Shown here: positions 30,597 to 40,333 of the stretch, piece after piece | How positions within the stretch are numbered: position 1 is the stretch's first letter | How the letters are laid out: every line of letters begins with the position of its first letter | Origin: Porticoccaceae bacterium | GTDB lineage: Bacteria; Pseudomonadota; Gammaproteobacteria; Pseudomonadales; Porticoccaceae | Reading direction: 5' to 3' | NCBI GenBank assembly: GCA_021773435.1 | Contig: JAJFKC010000006.1 | Span: forward strand, 46,623-110,622 | DNA length: 64,000 nt | Notes under the pieces: model-generated | Told to the model about the DNA's origin: nothing | The model's database searches: none | Seen by the model: only the letters and a program-made list of their open reading frames with translations | Made by a program: the position numbers and the translations under genes

Positions 30597-30855
30597 GGTC
30601 TTTCCTTACAGCTGCTTTATAAAAGGTACGTGACGCGCCCATTCGGGCAGAGGGGATTAACCCTGTCGCCATCGCCAGCAGAGAGTGCAGAAAAATTTGA
30701 TGTCCTGAATGCCAAAATTCATATTACGATGCTGATTAAGTACTCGGTCGTTACGACTTTAATTGCTGTTACTTTTATTAAGGAAAGCATTCTAATCTAT
30801 TTAGACCACGCGTAAAACTGCCGGGCCGTTTTGAACCATTGTCAAATTTAGACAG
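30597..30855. other. gap between rpe and trpE
   Basis: This 259-base stretch holds no convincing gene. In Pseudomonas a phosphoglycolate phosphatase gene (gph) usually sits here; none is present. On the minus strand a TAGAAT box lies downstream of TTTACG with a 16-base spacer, a weak trpE promoter candidate. A TTGACA also occurs but has no matching -10. No leader peptide with Trp codons was seen. Confidence 0.5.
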
Positions 30856-31533
30856 CTAGGTGCTCACCAGCTCAGTACGCATCTTATCAATCACCTTTTT
30901 ATAATTGCCATCGGCAACAAAAATAGCAGATCCGGCAACGAAGGTATCGGCGCCCGCCTGAGCGATTTCCCGTATATTTTCGGTGGTCACACCGCCATCC
31001 ACTTCAAGACGAATGTTATAACCACTGTCATCAATCAACGTCCGCGCCTGACGGAGCTTGGCCAGCGTTTGCTGGATAAATTTCTGGCCGCCATAGCCTG
31101 GATTAACTGACATGAGCAGCAATACATCGATCTTATCCATAACATGTTCGATCACACTCAGAGGCGTCGCAGGATTGAGCACCAGTCCGGAGTTGCAACC
31201 AAGATCACGAGCCAGTTGCAGAGACCGGTCGACATGACGGCTCGCCTCCGGGTGGAAAGTAATCCAGCTCGCCCCCGCTTCGGCGAATTGCTCTATCAGC
31301 GGATCGACAGGCTCAACCATCAAATGCACATCGATCGGGGCGGTCACACCAAATTCGCGCAGCGCCTTGCACACCATCGGCCCAATGGTCAGGTTTGGTA
31401 CGTAGTGGTTGTCCATCACATCAAAATGAACAATATCAGCACCGGCATCCAGCACCTTATCCACATCTGCACCGAGGCAGGCGAAATCAGCAGACAGAAT
31501 GGAGGGAGCTATTAAAAAATCTATTTTTGTCAT
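30856..31533 (-). CDS. rpe: ribulose-phosphate 3-epimerase
   Basis: Interconverts ribulose-5-P and xylulose-5-P in the pentose phosphate pathway. The 225-aa TIM barrel has [55 protein letters not shown] and [12 protein letters not shown]. These carry the metal-binding His and Asp residues. Length is standard. In Pseudomonas the order is rpe-gph-trpE; here the gph gene is missing from between them. It supplies the transketolase encoded about 10 kb away with substrate, though the two are not in one operon. Confidence 0.95.
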   Translation of the reverse strand: MTKIDFLIAPSILSADFACLGADVDKVLDAGADIVHFDVMDNHYVPNLTIGPMVCKALREFGVTAPIDVHLMVEPVDPLIEQFAEAGASWITFHPEASRHVDRSLQLARDLGCNSGLVLNPATPLSVIEHVMDKIDVLLLMSVNPGYGGQKFIQQTLAKLRQARTLIDDSGYNIRLEVDGGVTTENIREIAQAGADTFVAGSAIFVADGNYKKVIDKMRTELVST

Positions 31534-31690
31534 AGTGTTCTGAGCCTGACTTAAGCCGATTGCCTGGTAAGCATATATCCGTAGAGCTTTTTTAAGAGCG
31601 ATTTAGACCATATAGCAGGTAAGTTCCAATCGGTTTCATTATACCTATATGATAATCTGACCGGGCGGCAATTTCGTTGTTACCGGGCTG

Positions 31691-32713
31691 ATGCTCAACA
31701 CACTCAACACAAAAAGATGGATACCCGTTTTGACCGATCTGGAATCGCTGGCCGAACAATTTCAACGCCTGCATCAGCAGTTACCTACACTGACATTCAA
31801 TCCCGACATCGACCTCGTTACACCCAGCACTGCAGCTATTTCGCCCGAAGCGACCACCTATCTCAATCATTACCGCCTGAATTCGCTCACCGACAAAAAT
31901 GACATCAGACATTTTCTTGGTTCAGCAAAATGCGGCAGCTACACCGTTGCCTGCCAATATTGGCTGCCTCCGGCTGCAGCCGGAACAGTTTTTGTAATCC
32001 ATGGCTATTTTGATCATAGCGGCCTTTACAGGCATTTATTTCAATACCTGCTCAATAAAAACTTTGCTGTGGTGACTTTTGATTTACCGGGTCACGGTCT
32101 GTCCGACGGTGAACAAGCCAGCATTGCCAGTTTCGATCATTATGTTGAGGTATTTGAATCTCTACTAGTAATGGCACAATCGAAACTACCAAAACCATGG
32201 CACTGTGTGGGCCAGAGCACCGGCGGCGCTATCGCGCTCAAACATCTGCTGGACGAAAAGCCAGAAAAACACCTATTTAGCAATATCGCCTTACTCGCAC
32301 CACTTTTGCTGCCACGGCGGTGGCAGTTTGTTCGGTTATTTCATCTATTGACCCACCGTTTCAAATCAAGCACGCCTCGAGCATTAGAGCCAAATTCTAA
32401 CGATCCAGATTTCGTTGATTTCCTTGCCGGGCATGATCCGCTGCAAGCTAACCATATTCCGCTGGAGTGGATCGGTGCTATGAAACACTGGATTGAAGAA
32501 TTCCGCGACCTGCCGCCGAGCGACTTTCCGATGCATATTGTCCAGGGTGATCTCGATTCGACACTCAACTGGCGCTATAACCTCAAGCAATTCAGTGGCA
32601 AGCTCCCTCTCGCAAAAATTCACGTTATCAAGGGTGCTAGACATCATCTGGCTAATGAGATTGAAAGAATTCGCGCTGAGACGTTTGCAGCCATGGGTTT
32701 CGAACATGATTAG
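31691..32713 (+). CDS. alpha/beta hydrolase, lysophospholipase/monoacylglycerol lipase type
   Basis: A 340-aa serine hydrolase of the Hydrolase_4 (S33-like) group. The oxyanion strand is VFVIHGYFDHSGLYRHL (about residues 97-113). The nucleophile elbow is CVGQSTGGAIAL, with Ser inside GQSTG. The acid lies in VQGDLDSTLNW and the base in KGARHHLANE. No signal peptide is evident. The likely substrate is a carboxylic ester of a lipid, but exact specificity is not readable. The start at 31691 lacks a strong RBS; an in-frame TTG near 31727 is an alternative. It lies 54 bases before the FAH-family gene on the same strand. Confidence 0.78.
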   Translation: MLNTLNTKRWIPVLTDLESLAEQFQRLHQQLPTLTFNPDIDLVTPSTAAISPEATTYLNHYRLNSLTDKNDIRHFLGSAKCGSYTVACQYWLPPAAAGTVFVIHGYFDHSGLYRHLFQYLLNKNFAVVTFDLPGHGLSDGEQASIASFDHYVEVFESLLVMAQSKLPKPWHCVGQSTGGAIALKHLLDEKPEKHLFSNIALLAPLLLPRRWQFVRLFHLLTHRFKSSTPRALEPNSNDPDFVDFLAGHDPLQANHIPLEWIGAMKHWIEEFRDLPPSDFPMHIVQGDLDSTLNWRYNLKQFSGKLPLAKIHVIKGARHHLANEIERIRAETFAAMGFEHD

Positions 32714-32767
32714 TGGCCCGCTCAATCTTTTAACGCTTTGATTAATTAACATTCCGGGAACTCCAAA

Positions 32768-33454
32768 ATGACCACCCAACCTGAAAGCTATTCCCATCAA
32801 TATTTAGACGGCAGTCCCTGCGGGTTGCCCAACGGCAAGGTAATCTGCGTCGGCCTTAATTACACCGCCCACATTGAGGAAATGGCCAGCCAGCCCAGTG
32901 TCGAACCTATGCTGTTTATTAAACCCAATACGGCACTCGTCCCGCTGGCCGACCCAGTGTTGATTCCCCAGGATTTAGGCTCGGTACATTTTGAAACTGA
33001 GATGGCTATATTGATTGGCGACACGCTCAGCCAATGCTCTGAGCAAGCCGTACTGCCAGCCATCGCAGGCATAGGCGTAGCGCTGGATCTAACACTAAGA
33101 GATTTGCAATCCCAGCTAAGACAGGCCGGCCACCCCTGGGAAACAGCCAAGGGCTGGGATGGAGCCTGCCCCGTATCGGCCTTTGTTAAACCTGGCAAAA
33201 TAGCCGACTTACAAAACGTCGGCTTAACGCTCCAACAAAATGGCGAAACCCGACAAGACGGCAACACCTCACACATGCTCACACCGGTCATACCATTGAT
33301 CGCCTATATGAGCCGTTTTTTCACCCTGCTGCCTGGCGATGTGATACTCACCGGCACGCCCGAGGGCGTAGGGCCGTTAGCCCCCGGTGACCAAATCGCT
33401 GTGACTTTGGATACTCTGCTGAGCGTCACAATAAGCGATATTCGTAATCGCTGA
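32768..33454 (+). CDS. fumarylacetoacetate hydrolase-family protein
   Basis: A 228-aa FAH-fold enzyme. GKVICVGLNYTAHIEEM, PMLFIKPNTALV, FETEMAILIGD, GWDGACPVSAFV and LTGTPEGVGPLAPGD are the standard motifs. They supply the metal-binding Glu/Glu/Asp cluster (one Glu in ETEMA, plus D of LDLTLRDLQ). Members include acylpyruvate hydrolases and 2-oxo-hepta-3-ene-dioate enzymes. The short single-domain size and ligand set suggest an acylpyruvase/YcgM-like activity. The exact substrate is uncertain. ATG follows GGGAACTCCAAA. Possibly in a two-gene unit with the hydrolase. Confidence 0.83.
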   Translation: MTTQPESYSHQYLDGSPCGLPNGKVICVGLNYTAHIEEMASQPSVEPMLFIKPNTALVPLADPVLIPQDLGSVHFETEMAILIGDTLSQCSEQAVLPAIAGIGVALDLTLRDLQSQLRQAGHPWETAKGWDGACPVSAFVKPGKIADLQNVGLTLQQNGETRQDGNTSHMLTPVIPLIAYMSRFFTLLPGDVILTGTPEGVGPLAPGDQIAVTLDTLLSVTISDIRNR

Positions 33455-33688
33455 TCACGCGCTATAGCATCTCATCGAAGACGAACCGAAACCCGGTGGA
33501 CACAATTAATGTCACAATTTGCTTGAATTATTTGTAGAATCCGCCGCTGTTTTAAACGGCTCGGTCACCATTCGCCGTCTATCTTTTATCCACTACGTCT
33601 TTTATCCCTCAATTATTTCGCTATAACTTATCAACGCTTAGCTAATAGAGATTAACTGATACCCACGAATTTATAACGAGGTTACCCC

Positions 33689-35233
33689 ATGACAGAGGCA
33701 GCTTTAGATCTTGCGCTTGATCTACCAACTCGGGCAAACAAGCCCCTGATAGATTACGAAACAGTCATCGTTGGTTCCGGCCTGTGCGGCATCGGCGCTG
33801 GCATTCGACTCATTAACGAAGGTTTGGCAGATTTCGTTATTCTCGAAAAAGCCGACGATGTCGGCGGCACCTGGCGTGACAATACCTATCCCGGCCTCGC
33901 CGTGGATATTCCATCTTTGAGCTACTCCTTTTCTTTTGAACAAAACCCCTACTGGTCAAGCCTGTACGCACCGGGCGCGGAAATGAAAGCCTATGTTGAC
34001 CACTGTGCCCAGAAATACGGCATTCGACCGCATATGCGTTATAACGCTGAGGTAGCAGTTTCCACCTACGACGAGCAGCATAATGTCTGGATCACCGAAA
34101 CCACGTCTGGAGATGTCTACACATCCCGCTACCTGATCTGTGCAACTGGCTTTTTGACCCTGCCCAAGCTGCCCATCATTGATGGCATTGACGAGTTCAA
34201 AGGCAAAGTCATGCACACCGGGCGTTGGGATCACGACTACGATATGACCGACAAACGTATCGGCTTTATTGGTACCGGTGCCACTGGCATTCAGGCGGTA
34301 CCCGAACTGGTCGAGAAAGCAAAATCCCTTGATGTCTATCAGCGCACCGCTATCTGGCTACTACCTAAAACCGATATGCTGTTTAGCCCTCGGTTGCAAA
34401 AATTCTTTGCCAAGGTTCCCGGTGCACAATGGGCAGCGCGTTTGCTGACCATCTTTTTCACCGACATCGTGATGATCAACTTGCTCATTTTCAACAAATA
34501 CTTCTCGTTTGCTGGCAAGAAACTTCAGAAGATTTGTGTGAACCATATTCGCAACCAGGTGGACGACCCCGCTACTCAGGAAGCCCTGATTCCAAAATAC
34601 GATTTCGGTTGTAAACGCCCTAGCTTTACCAGCAAGTTCTATCCGGTGTTTAACCGGGACGACACCAGCCTGGTCACCGATCCCATCGACCACATCACCG
34701 AAAATGCTATTGTCACCAAGGATGGTACCGTGCGGGAAATCGACACATTAATCTGCGCGACCGGTTTTGAAGTTTTCCAGAAGGGCAGCGTGCCGACCTT
34801 TGATGTGGTCGGAAGGGGCAACATCGACCTCAGCGACTTCTGGGAAGAAAACCGCTACCAGGCTTTCCAGGGTTCTTCTGTGCCGGGTTTCCCTAACTTC
34901 TTTATGATGTTTGGCCCGTACAGTGTTTGCACCGCATCCTGGTTCGGCATGATCGATACCCAGTCCAAACATTTCGTGCGTTGTTTAAAAGCCGCTAAAA
35001 AACGTGACGCAAATTACGTCGAAGTTAAGAAGGCATCGAACGACAAGGATTTTCAGAAGGTCCAGAGCCGTACCCACCTGACCATTTTTAAATTTGGCGA
35101 TTGCGCGCAATCAAATAGTTATTACTTTGACCGACACGGCGACAGCCCAACCATTCGACCCACCATGGGTTTTATCCATTGGCTGCATAGCCGGTTGTTT
35201 AGCATGAAGCATTATAATTTTGATACCAAGTAG
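33689..35233 (+). CDS. flavin-containing monooxygenase, Baeyer-Villiger type
   Basis: A 514-aa two-dinucleotide-binding oxygenase. An N-terminal FAD Rossmann motif (VGSGLCGIGAGIRL) is followed by DDVGGTWRDNTYPGLAVDIPS. A BVMO-like fingerprint FKGKVMHTGRWDHDYD precedes the NADPH motif GFIGTGATGIQAV. ICATGFEVFQKGS follows in the C-terminal part. This would insert oxygen from O2 into a ketone or hydroxylate a soft nucleophile. Similar proteins act on cyclic ketones, steroids or alkane-derived ketones; the substrate is unknown. RBS GAGGT lies 8 bases before ATG 33689. It is a single plus-strand gene preceded by a 234-base gap and followed by the Fic control region. Confidence 0.85.
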   Translation: MTEAALDLALDLPTRANKPLIDYETVIVGSGLCGIGAGIRLINEGLADFVILEKADDVGGTWRDNTYPGLAVDIPSLSYSFSFEQNPYWSSLYAPGAEMKAYVDHCAQKYGIRPHMRYNAEVAVSTYDEQHNVWITETTSGDVYTSRYLICATGFLTLPKLPIIDGIDEFKGKVMHTGRWDHDYDMTDKRIGFIGTGATGIQAVPELVEKAKSLDVYQRTAIWLLPKTDMLFSPRLQKFFAKVPGAQWAARLLTIFFTDIVMINLLIFNKYFSFAGKKLQKICVNHIRNQVDDPATQEALIPKYDFGCKRPSFTSKFYPVFNRDDTSLVTDPIDHITENAIVTKDGTVREIDTLICATGFEVFQKGSVPTFDVVGRGNIDLSDFWEENRYQAFQGSSVPGFPNFFMMFGPYSVCTASWFGMIDTQSKHFVRCLKAAKKRDANYVEVKKASNDKDFQKVQSRTHLTIFKFGDCAQSNSYYFDRHGDSPTIRPTMGFIHWLHSRLFSMKHYNFDTK

Positions 35234-35257
35234 CGGGTAACCTTCTGTAGCGCCCGA

Positions 35258-35312
35258 CCAACTGACAAATCTCGAGTTGGCTGATCCTTTGATCACCTCT
35301 AGTTTGCTAGAG
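35258..35312 (+). other. three short consecutive hairpins after the monooxygenase gene
   Basis: Short perfect inverted repeats follow one another: CCAACT/AGTTGG (35258-35263 and 35275-35280), TGATC/GATCA (35282-35286 and 35291-35295) and CTCTAG/CTAGAG (35297-35302 and 35307-35312). There is no T-run, so this is not a standard terminator. It marks the boundary between the monooxygenase gene and the AT-richer Fic module. Confidence 0.5.
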
Positions 35313-35369
35313 TAATTGCCTTGTATTGAAATAGCTGAAGCTGCACTAGATATAGTATCTGCCATATCC

Positions 35370-35430
35370 GACACAAACTTATTTGTATATACTGAAGACA
35401 ACAAAAAACATACACAAATAAGTTTGTGTC
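35370..35430. promoter_or_regulatory. twin palindromic operator in front of fic
   Basis: Two 17-bp arms are perfect inverted repeats of one another (35370-35386 and 35414-35430), separated by 27 bases. Each arm also contains its own palindrome: ACAAA-CTTA-TTTGT at 35373-35386 and ACAAA-TAAG-TTTGT at 35414-35427. Their centres are 41 bases apart, close to four helical turns, so two dimers would face the same side. A TATACT at 35388-35393 could be a -10 box, which would place both operators across the promoter. The likely ligand is the C-terminal winged helix of the adjacent Fic protein, i.e. autoregulation. The symmetry is directly visible; the binding partner is inferred. Confidence 0.72.
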
Positions 35431-35447
35431 TGGCCGAGCATACAAAA

Positions 35448-36548
35448 ATGAACCTCCATTATCGACAAGAATTTCCCCCCCAAGGCATAAAATTGGAGAA
35501 AGTTGTAGCTCTAATCGGAAGGGCAAATGCCAGCCTGTCCAGATATGACGGGCTATTAGAGAGCCTAGTAAACCCTGACGTAATGCTATCTCCTTTGATA
35601 ATGAAGGAAGCGGAACTATCCTCACGAATAGAAGGGACAATCGCAACAGCAAACGAAGTCTATCAGCAACAAGCTGGTGAGGAATTTACGCCTGAGAAAA
35701 GTGCGGATATACAGGAGATACTAAACTACAGAAGTACTTTGCGCACAGCCGGCAATAAATTGGGGACAAATCCGCTTACACTCTATTTATTACGGCAAAT
35801 GCACGAGAATCTAATGTATGGAGTTCGAGGTGCGGACAAAAATCCAGGCAAATTTAGAACTACGCAAAACTGGATAGGCCCCCGTGGCTGCACGATAGAA
35901 CAAGCGACCTATGTACCACCCGCTCCGTATGTGTTGGGAGATTTGCTGGAACAGTTTGTAGGGTTCGCAAACAAATTGGATGACTCCTTAGATCCAATAG
36001 TGCAAGCGGCAATGATTCATGCGCAGTTTGAATTAATCCATCCTTTTGATGATGGAAATGGCCGAATTGGCCGGATTTTGATTCCCCTCTTTTTAGTGAG
36101 GCGGGGTAGCATCGTAAGTCCATCATTATATATAAGCGGGTATTTGGAGGCTCAGCGAGATACATATTACCAATGCTTAGAGAATATAACGGGAAAAGGT
36201 GATTGGCTCGGGTGGGTAGAGTTTTTTTTAAATGCCGTCGTCAAACAATCTGAAAATAATCTAATACTCGTTCGAAAAATAATCGAACTGTACGAACAAA
36301 AAAAGAGAGAAATTTCTGATTTACTTCACACAGACCAAGCTATCTATATATTAGATATGTTATTTGATACTCCAGTATTTCGTGCTAACGAACTACATCA
36401 ACGATTAAATATTCAACGCCAAAGAGCGGCACAGTACATCCGAACATTAAAAGACGCCCACATAATTATTGAACTACGCCCCTCGCGTGGCCGCACATCC
36501 GCACTTCTTTCTTTTGAAGACCTTTGGAAAATAACTGATCGCCAATAA
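35448..36548 (+). CDS. Fic-family AMP transferase with C-terminal winged helix
   Basis: A 366-aa Fic protein that probably transfers AMP from ATP to hydroxyl side chains of target proteins. The N-terminal Fic_N part has the inhibitory helix motif SSRIEG (S58, E62, G63), making it a class II self-inhibited enzyme like SoFic. The core motif HPFDDGNGRIGR begins at catalytic H198. The C-terminus (about 285-366) looks like a winged helix (FRANELHQRLNIQRQRAAQY). The ATG at 35448 was chosen over the longer TTG-start frame at 35316, because the longer frame runs through the palindromic operator and its extra residues look unrelated. RBS is weak. Composition is AT-richer than neighbours, suggesting acquisition. 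Confidence 0.88.
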   Translation: MNLHYRQEFPPQGIKLEKVVALIGRANASLSRYDGLLESLVNPDVMLSPLIMKEAELSSRIEGTIATANEVYQQQAGEEFTPEKSADIQEILNYRSTLRTAGNKLGTNPLTLYLLRQMHENLMYGVRGADKNPGKFRTTQNWIGPRGCTIEQATYVPPAPYVLGDLLEQFVGFANKLDDSLDPIVQAAMIHAQFELIHPFDDGNGRIGRILIPLFLVRRGSIVSPSLYISGYLEAQRDTYYQCLENITGKGDWLGWVEFFLNAVVKQSENNLILVRKIIELYEQKKREISDLLHTDQAIYILDMLFDTPVFRANELHQRLNIQRQRAAQYIRTLKDAHIIIELRPSRGRTSALLSFEDLWKITDRQ

Positions 36549-36604
36549 TAGCATTCTCAATAATTACAGGGTCATGATTCACAAGGTCAGCCAGATTGAT
36601 CCGC

Positions 36605-37870
36605 TTAAGAAACCCCCTTTGGCTTTTGCTGCTTCATAAAGCCAAACATATATCCCGCAATTCTGCGCATTTGAATTTCGTCGGCACCCTCGGTAATGCG
36701 GTAACGACGGTGATGGCGATAAATATGCTCAAAAGGTTTGTGGCGGGAATACCCCATACCGCCGTGGGTTTGCATGGCCTGATCTGCCGCATCACAACAC
36801 AGGCGATTGGCAGAATAGTTACACATCGATACTTTGTCAGAAACCGAAAATGCGCCGTATTTATCCATTTTCCAGGCGGTTTGCTGAATCAGGGCTCGTA
36901 CCATTTCAGCGCGGGTTTGTAGCTCGACCAGGGGAAACTGAACACCCTGATTAACAGCTAAAGGCTTGCCAAAGGGTTTGCGTTCCTGAGCATACTTTAC
37001 CGATTCATCAATGCAGAACTGTGCGGCACCCAGGCTGGATGCGGCCTGGCGAATACGATTTTGATTAAAGAAATGTTGGACCACCTGCAAGCCTTTTCCC
37101 TCACCACCGAGAATAGCGGTATCGGGAACCCGAACGCTAGTCAGTGACACACGACCATGATCGGTGGGCATATTGAAGGTCCAGAGCATTTCTTCGATCT
37201 TCAAACCCTGGGCATCCATAGGGACTAAAAAGGCGGTAATACCCTGGCCGTCACCGGCTTTGCCGCTGGTGCGAGCCAGCACGAGATCATAGGGGGAGGT
37301 ATGAATACCGGTGTTCCAGGTCTTTTCACCGTTTATTATCCAGTCATTACCCTCCCGCGTTGCGGTGGTTTCCATATGGGTAGCATCGGAGCCATGATTC
37401 GGCTCGGTAATACCCCAGGCAAAGCCCTTTTTTCGGGCCAGCATGTCATCTACCCATTCAGCTTTTTGCTCCTCGGTGCCATAAATCAGCATCAAAGAAA
37501 CACTGACGGTATTGCCGACAATCGAGTGCTCGTTCTGCAAATCGTTATGTAAACCCAAACCTCGGGCGGCCATATGATCGCGGATAATGGCCATACCCAG
37601 GTTAGTGCCATCGCTGCCACCGTATTCTTTGGGCAGCGCGTAACGATAGAAACCTGCCTCATCAGCGAGGCGCTTAGACTCTTCTATTAAAGTCTCCCAC
37701 TCTTCATTGGGCAGACCGCCGCGTTCCCAGTCAGTGCGAGCGTCTTCCCGGCGGTGGTCAAAAAAACGGATGTTGTCGTCTTTATTTTCGAGGGGTTTAA
37801 TCACGTCTTCAATAAACTGGTCCACCTCGACCAAATAATCGCTAATGTCTTTGGGTATATCAAAATCCAT
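36605..37870 (-). CDS. acyl-CoA dehydrogenase family protein
   Basis: A 421-aa FAD enzyme that oxidises an acyl-CoA to the 2-enoyl-CoA. Typical motifs: KEYGGSDGTNLGMAIIRDHM, FAWGITEPNHGSDATHMETT (flavin and substrate contacts), INGEKTWNTGIHTSPYDLVL, VQHFFNQNRIRQAASSLG, and the C-terminal MQTHGGMGYSRHKPFEHIYR followed by RYRITEGADEIQMRRIAG. The N-terminal extension with DVIKPLENKDDN resembles the longer ACAD subgroup in marine gammaproteobacteria. Chain-length preference cannot be read. It is a single minus-strand gene, converging with fic. Confidence 0.87.
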   Translation of the reverse strand: MDFDIPKDISDYLVEVDQFIEDVIKPLENKDDNIRFFDHRREDARTDWERGGLPNEEWETLIEESKRLADEAGFYRYALPKEYGGSDGTNLGMAIIRDHMAARGLGLHNDLQNEHSIVGNTVSVSLMLIYGTEEQKAEWVDDMLARKKGFAWGITEPNHGSDATHMETTATREGNDWIINGEKTWNTGIHTSPYDLVLARTSGKAGDGQGITAFLVPMDAQGLKIEEMLWTFNMPTDHGRVSLTSVRVPDTAILGGEGKGLQVVQHFFNQNRIRQAASSLGAAQFCIDESVKYAQERKPFGKPLAVNQGVQFPLVELQTRAEMVRALIQQTAWKMDKYGAFSVSDKVSMCNYSANRLCCDAADQAMQTHGGMGYSRHKPFEHIYRHHRRYRITEGADEIQMRRIAGYMFGFMKQQKPKGVS

Positions 37871-37993
37871 AAGGGCCTCTCAGATTGCCTGATATTAGAA
37901 CAATGGATAAACGTAAAGATTTAATGGTTTACTTAATCCCGAAAGCAATCCAAAGGACTGCCTTGGTAGTATGTGCTGCCCTATCATCGGCTT

Positions 37994-39058
37994 TTAGTTA
38001 ACACTCTGCGCCAACTCCCCAGCGGCGTAACGTGAAAACATTTTATCCAGACTAAGCGTTTGTATCTTGCTGGCATTGCCCGCAGTGCCAAAGGTCTGGT
38101 AACGAGCCAGACAAATGTCTTTCATGGCCTGGGTCGCTGCCGAAAGGTATTTGCGTGGATCAAACTCGCTGGAATTTTCTGCCAGAAAACGCCGGATAGC
38201 GCCGGTGGAGGCAAGCCGCAAATCGGTATCGATATTGACCTTGCGAACGCCATGTTTGATGCCTTCGACAACTTCTTCCACAGGCACGCCGTAGGTCTCG
38301 GCAATCTCACCACCATATTCGTTGATCACCGCTAGCCAGTCCTGGGGCACGGCGGACGAGCCATGCATGACCAAATGCGTATTAGGAATGCGAGCATGTA
38401 TCGCTTTGATGCGATCGATATCGAGGATATCGCCGGTTGGTGGTCGGGTGAATTTGTAAGCACCATGACTGGTGCCAATGGCGATAGCCAGGGCATCAAC
38501 ACCGGTTTTGCTGACAAAATCCGCCGCTTCGTCTGGGTCGGTCAACAACTGGTCGTGGCTTAATTTCCCGGCAGCTCCGACACCATCTTCTTCACCGGCT
38601 TCGCCAGTTTCGAGCGAACCAAGACAGCCTAGCTCACCTTCAACCGATACGCCGCAAGCATGGGCCATATCAACGACACGGCGGGTTATATCAACGTTAT
38701 AGTCGTAACTGGCAGGGGTTTTGCCATCCTGTTCCAGGGAGCCGTCCATCATTACCGAGGAAAAACCCAGCTGAATAGAGCGCTGACAAATATCCGCGCT
38801 GGTGCCGTGATCTTGATGCATCACCACCGGGATATGCGGGAACTCCTCAATGGCAGCGAGTATTAAATGACGTAAAAAAGGCGCGCCGGCATATTTACGC
38901 GCGCCCGCTGAGGCCTGAACGATCACCGGCGAGTCGGTTTCATTCGCCGCTTCCATCATGGCGCGCATCTGCTCAAGATTATTGACGTTGAACGCTGGTA
39001 CGCCGTAGTTATGTTCTGCTGCGTGATCAAGCAGCTGCCGCATGCTGATTAATGCCAT
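37994..39058 (-). CDS. fba: class II fructose-bisphosphate aldolase
   Basis: Zn-dependent aldol cleavage of fructose-1,6-bisphosphate. The 354-aa TIM barrel begins [29 protein letters not shown] holds metal and active-site residues, and [61 protein letters not shown] and [14 protein letters not shown] follow. The length and insertions resemble the Calvin-cycle/Pseudomonas subtype rather than E. coli FbaA. RBS GGAG lies before ATG 39058. Last gene of tkt-epd-pgk-fba. Confidence 0.94.
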   Translation of the reverse strand: MALISMRQLLDHAAEHNYGVPAFNVNNLEQMRAMMEAANETDSPVIVQASAGARKYAGAPFLRHLILAAIEEFPHIPVVMHQDHGTSADICQRSIQLGFSSVMMDGSLEQDGKTPASYDYNVDITRRVVDMAHACGVSVEGELGCLGSLETGEAGEEDGVGAAGKLSHDQLLTDPDEAADFVSKTGVDALAIAIGTSHGAYKFTRPPTGDILDIDRIKAIHARIPNTHLVMHGSSAVPQDWLAVINEYGGEIAETYGVPVEEVVEGIKHGVRKVNIDTDLRLASTGAIRRFLAENSSEFDPRKYLSAATQAMKDICLARYQTFGTAGNASKIQTLSLDKMFSRYAAGELAQSVN

Positions 39059-39156
39059 TTCATTTTCTCCCTTAACCCTTAACCGATTTGCACCCTAAGG
39101 CTGATCTGCCCGGAGATGATATCCCGCTCCGGCCCAACACATTAACAGTAAACTAT

Positions 39157-40320
39157 TCAACTGGCTGCTCGCGCTTCAAGAATGGCAACCGCAGGCAAGG
39201 TTTTGCCCTCGACGTATTCCAGAAATGCACCACCGCCGGTTGAAATATACGATACATCTTTGGCAATGCCGTATTTGTCCAGTGCCGCCAGGGTATCGCC
39301 ACCGCCAGCAATAGAAAAACCTTTGTTAGCAGCAATGGCCTCAGCAATTACCTTCGTCCCGTTACCAAACTGATCAAATTCAAAAACCCCAACCGGGCCA
39401 TTCCAGATAATGGTGCCGGCGTTTTGCAAGATCGTGGCAAGTTGCTGAGCTGTTTTCGGGCCGATATCCAAAATCATATCGTCATCGGCGACATCTTCGA
39501 CTAGCTTTGTCGTTGCCACCGCATCTTCGATAAAGGATTTGGCTGTTACGACATCGACCGGTAACGGAATATCACATTTATCAGCCAAAGCGACCGCGAT
39601 ATCGGTAAGTTCATGTTCGCAGAGCGAGTTGCCCACAGGGTTACCCGCGGCAGACAGGAAAGTGTTGGCGATGCCACCACCGACAATCAACTGATCGACT
39701 TTATCCGATAAAGATTCTAATACCGTTAATTTGGTCGAGACCTTGGAGCCACCGACAATAGCTACCAGCGGCCGCACTGGATCGGCCAGGGCTTTACTTA
39801 AAGCATCTAACTCGCCCGCCAGTAGTGGCCCCGCGCAGGCAACAGGTGCAAATTTCGCCACACCGTGGGTGGACGCTTGTGCCCGGTGCGCAGTACCAAA
39901 GGCATCCATAACGAAAATATCGCAAAGCTCTGCGTAGGCCTTTGCTAAATCTTCGTCGTCTTTTTTCTCACCTTTGTTGAATCTCACATTTTCGAGCAGC
40001 ACCACCTGTCCGCTATCTAGATTAACGCCACCGTGCCAATTCGTCACCAATACCACGTCTGTATCGAGCAGAACACTGAGACGCTTTGCCACCGGCTGCA
40101 AACTAAAGGTCCTATCAAATTCACCCTCGGTCGGCCGGCCAAGGTGAGACATCAAAATGACTTTTGCACCAGCGGTTATCGCCAATTTAATTGTTGGTAG
40201 CGCCGCGCGAATGCGCGCGTCGGAGGTAACCACACCTTCTTTAATCGGCACATTGAGGTCTTCACGAATTAGCACGCGTTTATCAGTAAGATTGAGGTTT
40301 CCCATTTGCAGCACGGTCAT
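39157..40320 (-). CDS. pgk: phosphoglycerate kinase
   Basis: Reversible ATP-forming step between 1,3-bisphosphoglycerate and 3-phosphoglycerate. The 387 aa equal the E. coli length. Motifs: [82 protein letters not shown] and [13 protein letters not shown] chose ATG at 40320 (AGGGGTG about 6 bases upstream) rather than GTG two codons earlier. It follows epd by 13 bases in the sugar-phosphate operon. Confidence 0.95.
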   Translation of the reverse strand: MTVLQMGNLNLTDKRVLIREDLNVPIKEGVVTSDARIRAALPTIKLAITAGAKVILMSHLGRPTEGEFDRTFSLQPVAKRLSVLLDTDVVLVTNWHGGVNLDSGQVVLLENVRFNKGEKKDDEDLAKAYAELCDIFVMDAFGTAHRAQASTHGVAKFAPVACAGPLLAGELDALSKALADPVRPLVAIVGGSKVSTKLTVLESLSDKVDQLIVGGGIANTFLSAAGNPVGNSLCEHELTDIAVALADKCDIPLPVDVVTAKSFIEDAVATTKLVEDVADDDMILDIGPKTAQQLATILQNAGTIIWNGPVGVFEFDQFGNGTKVIAEAIAANKGFSIAGGGDTLAALDKYGIAKDVSYISTGGGAFLEYVEGKTLPAVAILEARAAS

Positions 40321-40333
40321 CGACACCCCTGGT

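Noticed and set aside
35316..35447. Longer Fic protein starting at 35316
   Set aside because: It would run through the palindromic operator and the added residues lack Fic similarity; the ATG at 35448 begins the recognised N-terminus.
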